A stretch of 64,000 bases of DNA from Cryptomeria japonica (lineage: Eukaryota; Streptophyta; Pinopsida; Cupressales; Cupressaceae): NCBI RefSeq assembly GCF_030272615.1, contig NC_081405.1, positions 474,454,008 to 474,518,007 of the forward strand, given 5' to 3'. The notes under the pieces were generated by a model. That model was not told where the DNA came from. It was given only the letters and a program-made list of their open reading frames with translations, and ran no database searches. Below, one piece after another: positions 25,410-37,228 of this stretch. The position numbers and the translations under genes were made by a program. The first letter of the stretch is position 1. Each line of letters begins with the position of its first letter.

Positions 25410-25590
25410 AACAACCAGCCCATTTATTCAGGAATAAACAATCAACCACCTACAATCTGCATGAAACAACTTACACAATGTGCTAATGATAGCACAATAA
25501 CGACAAATATAAAACTAACATATATCCCATTATCTTAATATATGTCCTATAATGCTAATATTAATTTATATTAATCTAATAGTTTAGTGT
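25410..25590 (-). repeat. second copy of the copia-D LTR segment
   Basis: Direct repeat of 17950-18130 with substitutions: 'ttattcaggaataaacaatcaaccacctacaatct' compared with 'ttattcaggagccaactgtaaacaacctacaatct', then a common 'caatgtgctaatgatagcacaataa' stretch. Probably a fragment of the same LTR family. Confidence 0.55.
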
Positions 25591-28330
25591 TGTTACTATG
25601 CTGGAATGCTGCTAAAATTTACTTTGATTGGACAACTTGTAAGTCTCTCCTCATAGGATTAATGTGGAAAGTATCTACATACTTGTTTCATTTAGTATCT
25701 ATGCTTTGTCTTAAGTTTGGATGCTAATTGATTTGTGGGCATATTTTCCTTACAGAATGTTGCTGGAAATGAGAAAAAATACTATAATTGGTGGCATGAA
25801 ACAGAGCTGAAACAAACAAAGAACCACAAAATAATTGACACAAATTTTAAGCTGGAAATTTTACTCTCGTAAAAATCACCTTGAAGTGATAAATGCTCTG
25901 CTTGCTCACCTTCCTTGGGCAAAAGTAGTTGCAAAGAAATCAGATAAAGCATATATACCATTCTCTCTGCTGTCACTCACTCAACTACTCCCTGCACCAA
26001 CAAATCTCATTTGTACAAGCAAATGAACTCTCTATCTATCTCCCTCAGTCTCCAATCTCTGTCCCTTGGAACTTAATTTCTTATAACTGTTGCAGATATC
26101 TTTTATTGGAAGCCCTTTCATGCATGAAGGACTTCCAAGTGTCAAGAAACATGAAAAATCAAATTCTTTGTCATTGCTTTGTTTTATGGTACAAAATGGG
26201 CAAAAATGTTGCAAGCATCAACATGAGCAAGATGAAATTGCCATGCCACTAACAAAATCACCATGACATAATAAAACTACCACGAAACAAACAAAACTTC
26301 CACAACACATTCCAAACCAAATTGCACCTCCCCTTGTTAGGAGGCTTTCCATCCCAAAAAAGTTTAATTTTTAGAAGAAGTGGAAAGGTTTCTCCCACTT
26401 CCTCCTTGAAATACCATCTTACTTGCCTTCGTGTCTTTCCTTCAATAGAGTCAATACAGATCTACCAAGACTCCTATGGTCCTCTTCTACTCTCTAACCA
26501 CCTTCTGCAACACCAGATCCACCTCCAACTCTCCTTGAGTAAAGGGTAGAAGCTCTTTCTTACACCTTCCTGCGCCACCTGTCAATCTAATCCCAACAAC
26601 AATGATTGGATTCGAGTGCAAATAAAAAATTCTTTTATAAGGTGTGGTTTACTTACCAATTTATCTCCATTCTGGACATTAGCTGATTCACAAACTAATG
26701 TGATTCTACCATGAAGTTTGTCAACTACAGAATTCTAACATACCAGCACCAGAAACAATATCTATGACTAAAAATAGAGGAAATTGCTTGAAAATAACTT
26801 CAAGCCAATTTGCAAGAGAGCTTTAAAAAGAGAACCAGAAGCACAAGAAAACTGAGAACACACCACAACACACAAGATGATGAATGTAACACTATGTTTT
26901 ACACTGGAGAAACCCTACAATGGGTGAAATCTCCATCAAGAGTGAATATGCAACTCCTTGATCACTATACACAGTCAATCACAAAGAGTAAATTGTCTCA
27001 AGAAACTACAAACTAGCTCATGACTTCTAAATCCATGCTACATGTCCACCAATGTCTGCAACTCTACAAAAGAAAACTGTTCTCTAGCCAACAAAGCCAA
27101 ATTCTCGCATTTCAAGCATCAAATTCCAAAAGTGCCAACCCAAGAGCATTGTCTTCCTTCAGTTTTATATTATTCATAATTCATTTTGGTGATTTACCAT
27201 CAAATAAACGCATGAACCCATTTATGACTGTTCTCCAACCCCAAAGCAAAATTTGATGAAAATGCCACTTTTCATCAGCCCATGGTTACATAATCACCTG
27301 GGCAAATATGAGATTGCCAGGGCTGTTACGAAATCCCCACCTGTTGAAAACTGGCAGATATGAAAATGCCATTGTGATGACAAAGCCACCTCCTGCCTGC
27401 AACTAATTGTTTCATCGCCAACTCCAAGATACAACATTTTTTCATTTGCTCCCCTATTTATCAACTTACCTAAGATGTTCCAGGCCACCCCAAAGCCATC
27501 TTCAGCACTGCAAATTGACTATTGGTTTTGAAACTACTCCAACAGAAAGGAAAATATGAGTCTTAGAGAGCTTCTGACTGAGTGACAACATTTGTTGCTT
27601 AGCAACTTTTCTCAATCCAATTTTCAGATCAGCAGCTGATATCATGATGATTGCAACCTTCACAAGAGAAGTGATATATCTATCTTCCGCCATTAAGCAA
27701 AGGAGCTCTTAACACAACAAAAGTTGTGTGCAACATACAAGGCATAAAGACATTTTCATTGCAAAGGTTTAGTAAAGAGGGTTGTGGTATCAATTTGCAA
27801 TTGTGGGCATGTTGTGCCATCCATTTGCAATCATAGGCATGTAAACCAAAGGGAAGAATTCTCCAAGGCCAGACAAACTATACAGTCTTCTATTTAACAA
27901 TGAAGCTTTTTGTTTATCTAAGAGCGATTAGCACCCAAGGTGATTGACACAAGACAATCAAAATTCAAGACTGCAGGACCCCAACTACAGATCACTCAAT
28001 GGAGGATCACCAAGATCCTTCAAGACATTAACCTCTATGGAGTGCTGAGAAATTCAATGGTTCCAAAGGTTAATTTGGTGGCGATTTGTGCCAACTAATC
28101 TAGAATACAAAACCTCAAGAAATGATCCAACCTTCTTCCGCATGAAACACGAGGATTTACAACATTTGTTTAACTACTGCAAGGTACTCCCGTTACTGCA
28201 ATATCTTAACAAGTTTGGGCTAAGGCAACAAAAGACAAAACAAGATGAGGACTAATATACCTATCTTTAGCGAAATCTGTGTAGAAAACACCGACCGAGA
28301 GATATCATCATGGAGGCAGCTATTTTTACT
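25591..28330. other. no gene recognised
   Basis: This 2.7-kb stretch has only short frames and no retroelement motif that I recognise. It has a higher GC content than its right neighbour and no clear tandem repeat. It could contain decayed LTR sequence or spliced exons that are not evident by eye. Confidence 0.35.
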
Positions 28331-29215
28331 TATTTGTATTGTTCCTTCTTTATGTATTTTATTTTTAGTGAAAGAGTTATTTTTACTATTATAATAAAAA
28401 TACTCGATCAAATTTGATAAATAAAATAGTACTTAAGTAAATAAAAATATAAATTAGTCAGTAATATTTTTAAATAATTATTATTTTAAAATTTAAATAA
28501 GAATTTTTGTCACATTATCTATTTTATATTTAATTGAAAAATTATTTTATTTTTCAATAATAAGACAAAAATCATAAAAAAATATTACATAAAAAAATTA
28601 CTTTAATTGTTACTTCATCAATTATTTTATCTTTTCATATAAATATCATTTTTAACATTAATCTAAAAAGAATTAGATCACAAATTATCAAAATAGATAT
28701 TTATATTTATATTTATATATTACTGAGATATTTATGTTAAAAGAAGAGTAATTTTATTTTTATTAATTATTATGTCAGCTCTTTAATAGTTTTGTTAAAT
28801 AGTTTTTGTTAACACGCTCACATTTCACCCCTTGCTGCCATTGTAGTTATGCCTCTTGGCTTAATTATGCAGAAAGGCAACATTCTATATGCACTCCATC
28901 CCCTTTTTATACCACATTGATGCCAAAACATGCAACTATCTTCTCACTAATACTAAAGACATATAAACCAAACTACAAGTGGCAGAACATACTAATGCAC
29001 CCTAAGGAGGATGCATAACCATGTATCGCATGTACTCTGGTATAACTTATCCCCATCCAACACTGAGGCAATTTTGCACGCTGCAATGTCATGTCAAACA
29101 AGAAGGATGGATAAGATTGAATGAACGGAATAATTAGCTGCACAGAAAAAGGTGTGCATCACAACACTAAAGTTAAATTGGCAGATAGCCAATGGCAACA
29201 TAAGGCTTGTTGTGT
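28331..29215. other. very AT-rich DNA, then left flank of copia-C
   Basis: 28331-28800 is nearly all A/T with long A- and T-runs and no coding potential. 28801-29215 is ordinary flank. The LTR of copia-C starts after 'ggcttgttgtg'. Confidence 0.5.
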
Positions 29216-30296
29216 TGTTGGTATTATGGATGTGTTGCATTGGTTTTGTCATTGATGTCAACACTTATCAAGACTTATCTTTCTGGAGACCTTTGGTTAT
29301 GTTCACCGGCAAGTTCACTGACTTATGCACACTCACCGGTATTTGGTTCACCGGCAGGTTATATTGTTCACCGGCACTGAGGATGACTCGTTATCATCTA
29401 GAGATCACTTGGTTATGTCGAAGACATGGTTTGGACACTTGGTTTTGGTATTTTGGTTATTGGTATAATCGGGTTGACATATTTGTTGTTACCGACAAAT
29501 TGGCGTAGGTTATGGACCGGCATGCAATATCTATTCCAGATCAGCACGGCACGTTATGGAGATAACTTATTGATTGGATATTGTTGTAATTACATTGAGC
29601 CGACATGATGCATCGCATCTTGACTTACTTATAATCGATCTTATTGTAATATTCTTAATTAGCCGACCTACACATTTGGTCTTAGGTTTTGGTATATATG
29701 TAAGATCTCATTTGTGAGATGATGTAGTAGGTAGAAGAAAGATAACGGTATATGGTTATGGTATTGTAACATGGTATGTGCGAATATTGAAGATCATATG
29801 AGCAGACCATAGAGAAGAAGATTATCAGAGCTTAACCGGTACTAAATCCAGCATTGGAGATGCTACTTTGAGCAGTACATTATCATTGGATTTAATCATC
29901 CAATTGTAGTCAGTGTAACTCCTATTTTGTGATTGAGCAGTGAGCTCTAGGCGATTGGCCTTTATGCATGTGCAGACCCCATTTGTACACACATACTATC
30001 TGCAATAATATCATCTAATTGTGGGTAAGGTTTCCCACCATGGTTTTTCCCCTTACAGGATTTCCACGTACAAATCTTTGTGTTATGTGTTGTGCATGTT
30101 GTTTCTCTTTCTGTCTCATGCATTAAGTTTCACCGGTGTTGATATTTACTGTTAATATGTTAACCGGCATTAAGTTTGGTTTACCGGTATTATGTCTCAA
30201 GTTTGATTAAGTTTTATTTGGGTTGAAATTAATAGACAACTGATTCATGCCCCCCCCCCCCTCTCAATTGCCTCTGGGTCCTAACAATTGGTATCA
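29216..30296 (+). repeat. copia-C 5' LTR
   Basis: TGTTGGTATTATGG to GTCCTAACA, 1081 bp, repeated as the split 3' LTR at 34874-35722 and 40352-40567. It ends with a C-run (30250-30262) before CTCTCAATTGCC. TATA-like TATATATGTAAGATC is at about 29692. Confidence 0.9.
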
Positions 30297-30298
30297 AA

Positions 30299-30310
30299 GC
30301 CTAGTCCTCT
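30299..30310 (+). promoter_or_regulatory. copia-C primer binding site
   Basis: TGGTATCAAAGC two bases after the LTR end. It is complementary to the 3' end of initiator Met-tRNA with one mismatch to the usual TGGTATCAGAGC. Confidence 0.85.
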
Positions 30311-30343
30311 TTTTGCAGAAGTTTAACAACTTGAGGAGATTCT

Positions 30344-33300
30344 ATGGCAACTAACTTTTTCAGGAAGGACAATCTGAATCTTGATGGAACTAACTATGGT
30401 ATATGGAAGATCAGAATGGAGACACATCTGAATTGCATTGGAAAAGACATATCGGATGTTACAAAGAATGGCTATGTTGGTCCTACACCGAATCAACCTA
30501 ATCCACCAACATTGGGTAAGGATCAAGAGAATGATTACAAAGCAACAGAAGCACTTTTGAGCGCCTTGTCAGATCAGCAAATCATGGGATTATTAGACCA
30601 ATCTACTGCTAAAGCTATTTGGAATAAATTGAAGACATTAAATGAAGGAGATACCACTGTCAAAATTGCAAAACTGGAATGCTTCTGGGTCAGGTATGAA
30701 AATCTGAAAATGGAAGAAGATGAAAGAATTTTTGCTTTTATGGAAAGGGTTAATGAAATTATTTTGGAAATACAATGTTGTGGAGGTTCCTTAAGTGAAG
30801 ATGAAATTGTTTCTAAAGTTTTGAGAGCATTGCCACCGGCATACAAAATGAAAGTAACTATCATTAATGAGTTGAGAACTATGCCTAATACATCAGTATC
30901 TAGAGATACCTTGGTTGGAAAACTTTCAGCATTTGAGCTTGAAGAATTAGGTCATGTTTCTACAATTAAGACAGATTTAGCCTTCAAAGTATCATCATGT
31001 GCATCATTATCATCATCATTTGACAAATCTGATTGGAAAGCACTTTATGCAAGAGAACTTGAAAATATCAGGAGGGAAAATGAAGAACTGGAAGAACTTG
31101 AAGCACTATTTGCAAGGAAAATGCCTAAAGGTCCTATTGGAAGTAAGTATGAAGGTAAAGCACCATTTAAATGTTTTAACTGCAATAAAGTTGGTCATAT
31201 GGCATCTAGATGTCCTGATAGACATGCAAGATTGAGAGAAGAAGCTAAAAGAATATATAAGCCTAACCTTGAATATCAGAGATACAGATTTAAGAAGAAT
31301 AGAGACAAATCATGTTATTATGCTAATGAAGGAGTTACTAATGATTCTGATGAAGAACCGACAAACAATGGATGGGCTTTTGTTGCAATAACAGAAGATC
31401 AACCGGCACCTACTGTTCCACCGGTAGAGCAGGCCCTGGCAACTAAAATTGAAGAAAAGGATGAATGGATTATAGATTCTGGATGTTCACATCATATGAC
31501 TGGTGATAAAAGTAAATTCTTATCTTTTTAGGAATACAATGGAGGTCTAGTAAGATTTGGAAATGACAAAGCTTGTTTGATCAGAGGAAAAGGCACTATG
31601 TCTTTTGATGGTAAGCACAATACTGACAACGTTTATTATGTTGAAGGTTTGAAGCATAATATTTTGAGTGTTGGTCAATTAGTTGAAAAAGGATTTCAGT
31701 TACAGTTCAAGAATGGTAAATGCAAAATCATGAATAGAACTGGTTTGGAGATTGCAACCAGTAATCAGACTAGAGGTAATATCTTTCATTTGAATAACAA
31801 TGAAAAGACATGCTTGATTGCACATATTGATGAAAGTTGGTTATGGCATACAATACTCTGTCATGTGAATTTTGATTCCATTGTAAAGATTAGTTCATCT
31901 AAGGTAGTAAGGGATTTACCTAAGATTGTAAAACTTCATAATCCGGTATGTAAAGAATGTCAAATGGGAAAGCAAGTTAGAACAACCTTTAATAGTATTT
32001 CTGAGAAAACCAATGATGTTCATGATTTAATTCATACTGACTTATGTGATCCGGCAAGAACAAGAAGTCTACAGGGAGATATATACTTTATGCTAATCAT
32101 TGATGATTATTCTAGAATGTGCTAGGTTACTTTTCTCAGGGAGAAATCAGAAGCTTTTGGGAAATTCAAATTATTCAAGGCACTTGTAGAAAATAAAACC
32201 AATAAGAAAATCAAATGTTTAAGATCAGATCAAGGAGGTGAATTTACATCTAAGGAGTTCAATACATTTTGTGAAGTGAATGGAATTAGAAGACAACTAT
32301 CAGCACCCCGGACACCTCAGCAAAATGGAGTTGTGGAAAGGAAGAACAGAACTATTCTGGATGCAACTAGAAGCATGATATCAGAAGCAAATTTACCTCA
32401 TGTGTATTGGAGAGAAACAGTGAATACAGCGGTTTACACTTTCAACAGAGTTCACATCAAAGGTGAAACCGGTAAGACACCCTATGAATTTTGGTTTGGT
32501 AATATTCCTGCTCTTAAGTACTTCAGAATATTTGGAAGTAAATGTTACATTAGGAGAGATGAGTATATTGGTAAATTTGATCCTAGAAGTGATGAAGGTA
32601 TATTTCTTGGTTATTCATCTAAGAGCAAAGCATATAGATGTTTTAATAAAAGATTGCAGAAAATCATTGAGAGTGCAAATGTGAATATAGATGAACACTT
32701 TAGAGGAAATTCAAGGTCTATGGATTTTGAACCAGTAGTTGAGATAATCACAAATGAACCTATACAGAGTGCACCGGTACAAAATGTTGATCCAGTCACA
32801 CCGACATCATCAGAGAATTCCACAGTGACTGAAGAACAGCAGCAAGTGAACACACTCAGGTATGTAAGACCGAATCACTCTGAAAGTCAGATAATTGGTA
32901 ATAAGTATCAAGGAGTTATGACAAGAGGAAGACTGGCAAATGAAGAGGTATGTTTAATTTCTCAAATTGAACCAGCATCTATTATTGAGGCATGTGAAGA
33001 TAAACATTGGATTAAAGCCATGGAAGATATATTAGAACAAATTGAAAAGAACAATACATGGACATTGGTTCCCTGGCCTAAAAACAAAAATGTTATTGGA
33101 ACTAAATGGGTATTCAGAAATAAACTTAATGAAGATGGTAAGGTAATTAGAAACAAAGCAAGATTAGTGTGTAAAGGCTATTCACAGAAAGAGGGAATTG
33201 ATTACAATGAAACCTTTGCACCGGTAGCTAGAATTGAGGCAGTCAGATTATTTCTTGCATTTACAACCCACAAGAACTACAAAGTATATCAAATGGATGT

Positions 33301-34500
33301 AAAATATGCATTTCTGAATGGTGATCTTAAAAAGGAAGTTTATATTGAACAACCTGATGGATTTTCATTGACAAATGATAAAGATATGGTTTGCAGATTA
33401 AGGAAAGCTTTATATGGATTAAAGCAAGCTCCTAGAGCTTGGTATGCTAGATTGGACAAATATCTTTTGAAGCTTGGTTACACTAGGTAATGCTGACAAC
33501 AACTTATATTTCAAAGTGACTAATGAAGACATCTTGGTTATTGTAAGTTTTTGTTGATGACATCATTTTTGGAGGAGATGGATAGTGTAAAGAATTTTCT
33601 AATAAGATGCAGGAAGAATTTGAAATGTCTATGATTGGAGAGATAAAATTCTTTTTAGGATTGCAGATTTCATGGACTGATAAAGGTATATTCATATGTC
33701 AAACAAAGTACTTGAAGGGACTACTGAAGAAATTTGGTATGGAAAACTCTAAACCGGTAAGTACTCCTATGACTACAACTGATAAATTGTCATTAAAGGA
33801 TGATTCAGCTCCTGTTAATCCGACAAGATACAGATCTATGATTGGAGGTTTACTGTATTTGACACAAACTAGACTTGATATAATGAATGCAGTGTGTATC
33901 GTTTCAAGATTTTAGAGTAATCCTAGAGAAAATCATAAATCAGCAGTGAAAAGGATTTTCCGGTATCTACAAGGCACAACAAATCTTGGTTTATGGTATC
34001 CTAAAGATGAAAATTTTGATTTATGTGCATACACCGATGCAAATTGGGCAGGAGATGTAGATGACAGAAAGAGCACCACCGGCGGGGCATTCTTTCTTGG
34101 TAGCAGATTGATTTCATGGTTGAGCAAGAAACAGAGTTGTACATCATTATCAACAAGAGAATCAAAATATGTTGCAGCAGCAACTAACTATACTCAAGTA
34201 TTATGGATTAAGCAAATGTTGAAGGACATAAAGGTAAAATGCAAAGAACCTATAATCATCTATTGTGATAATTCAGCAGCAATTGATATATCTAAGAATC
34301 TAGTATTTCACTCTAAAACTAAACAAGTTTCTATCAAATACAATTTTCTGAAAGAGAATGTTGAAGCAAAAGAAGTAAGATTGGTTTATGTGAATACTAA
34401 AGAGCAGATTGCAGATATCTTTACGAAGCCTTTGCCTAAGGAAACTTTTGAATATCTCAGAGAGCAGCTTGGGGTTATACCCTCACCGGTAGAGACCTAG
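30344..34500 (+). pseudogene. copia-C gag-pol polyprotein, broken
   Basis: This single ancestral frame encodes structural gag and the replication enzymes. Visible in order: gag (from ATG 30344; UBN2-type start FFRKDNLNLDGTNYGIWK) with zinc knuckle CFNCNKVGHMASRC (31172-31213); protease DSGCSHHMTG (31477-31506); GAG-pre-integrase with HxxxC/CxxC residues (31840-31990); integrase D-D-E region (HTDL at 32034, SDQGGEF at 32226, VVERKNR at 32330); RT (33085-33600, with FVDD in place of YVDD at about 33550); and RNase H (YTDANWAGDVDDRKSTTG at 34030). Breaks: in-frame stops at 31529-31531 and 32123-32125, a one-base loss near 33487, another indel near 33545, and stops at 33582 and 33913. Between these breaks the domains are well preserved. 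It ends at TAG 34498-34500. Confidence 0.92.
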
Positions 34501-34559
34501 ACAGTTGATGCTTGGCATCAAACCGGCAGAATTTACAGAGAAACCTTTTTCCAGCTTTG

Positions 34560-34873
34560 ATGGAGGAGAGCTACTTCTCAGGGGGAGTAGTTGGAGTAGT
34601 TGGATATAACATTTGGTTATCGTAATTGGTTCTATGAACTGGTTGTATTTGGTATTTGTATTGCTTTGGCATTTGATGTCAAAGGGGGAGAGATATCTAT
34701 GGAAAACAAACATTATCCTTTGGGGAGAGATTATTCATTAGGGGAGAGATATATACTCTGCATTTATTTTCATATCTATTCTGGAGATTGTTGGTTTTTG
34801 GTTTTTGGCATTCTGTTTTGGCACTTAGATGTTTTTCCATCTTTGTGTTGCCATCAATGCCAAAGGGGAAGAT
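34560..34873 (+). promoter_or_regulatory. copia-C 3' untranslated region and polypurine tracts
   Basis: Purine-rich runs in TCTCAGGGGGAGTAG (34577-34591), GATGTCAAAGGGGGAGAGA (34676-34694) and GCCAAAGGGGAAGAT (34859-34873). The last abuts the 3' LTR start TGTTGG. Copia-A has the same arrangement. Confidence 0.7.
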
Positions 34874-35722
34874 TGTTGGTATTATGGATGTCTTGCATTG
34901 GTTTTGTCATTGATGTCAACACTTATCAACACTTATCCTTCTGGAGATCTTTGGTTATGTTCACCGGCAAGTTCAATGACTTATGCACACTCACAAATAT
35001 TTGGTTCACTGGCAGGTTATATTATTCACCGGCACTGAGGATGACTTGTTATCATCTGGAGATCACTTGGTTATGTCGAAGACATGGTTTGGACACTTGG
35101 TTTTGGTATTTTGGTTATTGGTCTAATCGGGTTGACATATTTGTTGTTACCAGCAAATTGGCCTAGGTTATGGACTGGCATGCAACATCTATTCCAGATC
35201 AGCACAGCACATTATGGAGATAACTTATTGATTGGATATTGTTGTAATTACATTGAGCCGACATGATGCATCACATCTTGACTTACTTGTAATTGATCTT
35301 ATTGTAATATTCTTAATTAGCCGACCTACACATTTGGTCTTAGGTTTTGGTATATATGTAGGATCTCATTTGTGAGATGATGTAGTAGGTAGAAGGAAGA
35401 TAACGGTATATGGTTATGGTATTGTAACATGGTATGTGCGAATATTGAAGATCATATGAGCAGACCATAGAGAAGGTGATTGTCAGAGCTTAACCAGTAC
35501 TAAATCCAGCATTGGAGATGCTACTTTGAGCAGTACATTATCATTGGATTTAATCATCCAATTGTACTCAGTGTGACTCCTGTTTTGTGATTGAGCAGTG
35601 AGCTCTAGGCGGTTGGCCTTTCTGCATGTCCAGACCCCATTTGTACACACATACTATCTGCAGTAGTATCATCTGATTGTGGGTAAGGTTTCCCACCATG
35701 GTTTTTCCCCTTACTGGGTTTC
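34874..35722 (+). repeat. copia-C 3' LTR, left part
   Basis: Matches 29216-30060 of the 5' LTR. It is interrupted after GTTTC (35718-35722) by the F2 element and resumes at 40352 after a second GTTTC. Confidence 0.9.
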
Positions 35723-36553
35723 TATTGATGTGTCTTTTGTACACGACCAAACACATAATAAAATACCTAAAGGTACCTTATCCTCTCTTGAACAAAGTTT
35801 CCCGACTGCTGAAGATCTCGCCGAAAGATCAATCGGAGTAACTCCAAGGTTCTGATATGTAGGTTCTCTACGTGTGGATAAGCTTTTTGCGGTACGATGT
35901 GATTTTGATGGAATCACAAGGGGATTTACTTTCGATGACCTGAACGTCTGATTTGCTTTGGATATTACTGGAACGTGGAATTTCACCAGCCCTTGATTTT
36001 GAAAAAAGGAAAAAAGATAAGGGTTGGAACGGGATCTATTTCTAACACTAAGAAAGTAAGAGTAATGAATGACCTTTGATGAAATTCTAACTAAGTCTTG
36101 CTTTGACATCCTAGGATCATCTCCACAAGATTAGTGCAATCTTCTGAGGAAAGCTTTATAATGTTTAGATCACCGCTACAAGCATGGACACCGTCAACTT
36201 GATGCATATCAATGAAGCGATAATTGAAGTTAAGCTTAAGCTAAATGACTCCAGTTGACTACGCAAGGCAAGTCTGCAATCAACAAACCGCTAGTAGTAT
36301 GGATATACAAATTTCACTGTTGATCATACAAATTTCTTCCATTCACCTAATAACATGAAATCAAATTTGAGAAGTATAGAGACCATGTAAATTGTTGAAT
36401 CGACCCATAGAATTCACCATTTCTTCAATGAAGTTTACAAGTCTTTTGCAACAATATCTTGGCAACAATCTTTGCCTTCTCTTTCTACTCTACTCTAACT
36501 ATTTCCTACTCTCTGACTATTCACTATTAACCTTTACAAATGAGGAGCCAAGG

Positions 36554-36564
36554 CTTTATATAGA
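36554..36564 (-). promoter_or_regulatory. F2 TATA box
   Basis: TCTATATAAAG on the minus strand, 62 nt downstream of the telo-box palindrome and about 840 nt before the element's 3' end. Confidence 0.65.
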
Positions 36565-36626
36565 GAACCCTTTACAAACAAACAGCTCTAATTGACTTAG
36601 AACCAATGGCTAGGATTACAAGATAG

Positions 36627-36644
36627 AAACCCTAATTAGGGTTT
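36627..36644 (-). promoter_or_regulatory. F2 inverted telo-box palindrome
   Basis: AAACCCTAATTAGGGTTT, a perfect 18-bp palindrome made of two inverted AAACCCTAA telo-boxes, upstream of the TATA box. Identical in F1. Confidence 0.8.
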
Positions 36645-36856
36645 GTTACAACAAACTTCCTTAGCCAATGAGAAAATTATATTCCAGGAGCGAGGACCAA
36701 TAGGAAGCAGGGGTAGGTACACCGAAGTTTGTGCCGCCTTCAATAAATTAGGTACATTGAATCTGGTCATGCTGAGGTGGACCAATCCAACCAGAGGAAT
36801 GATGACTGGATGCCACCTTGTCTAGCGCTTGTGACTTGGTTGATCCTTCTTTGTCT

Positions 36857-37174
36857 CTAAAATGATGTACTTCCTTTGCTTGATGAGGCTTCCTTATTGT
36901 CAAGTCTTCCTTCTCCAGTAGCATATCTCGCCCTGAAGTGCTGGCAAAGCCTTTCTTTGTCATCATGTGGTTCCTTAGTGTGGCGAAGTGAAGGTTTTGG
37001 CAACTTCTTGAATACCTGTAGTTTCCAACGTTTCAAAACACCTTGAGTCCATCTTTGTGCTTTTGGAATGTCCTTGATGAGGATGGACTGGAATAGGTCG
37101 TCCTTGTCCAGGCTTGATCTTCTTTTATCTGCGAAATAAACCAAAGGATGATTAAGCACATATGACATATTCAT
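36857..37174 (-). CDS. 105-aa frame at the ORF position of F2
   Basis: In F2 this lies where F1 carries its long ORF: after the hairpin array and before the promoter block. A splice-acceptor-like 'tttatttcgcag' (minus, ending about 37136) falls inside the frame. The product is basic and hydrophilic, with no motif that I recognise and no evident similarity to the F1 protein. It is probably degenerate filler or a remnant. Whether it is translated is unknown. Confidence 0.25.
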   Translation of the reverse strand: MNMSYVLNHPLVYFADKRRSSLDKDDLFQSILIKDIPKAQRWTQGVLKRWKLQVFKKLPKPSLRHTKEPHDDKERLCQHFRARYATGEGRLDNKEASSSKGSTSF

Positions 37175-37228
37175 TTCAACATAGCATTTTCCACCTTAAA
37201 TCATTAATGAGAAGACATCAAAATGGAA

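Noticed and set aside
28331-28800. Matrix-attachment or origin-like region
   Set aside because: Extreme AT content alone is no evidence; no motif supports a function.
34600-35166. 188-aa ORF in the copia-C 3' region
   Set aside because: It crosses the polypurine tract and LTR start, and the same reading recurs in the 5' LTR. It is LTR sequence, not a gene.
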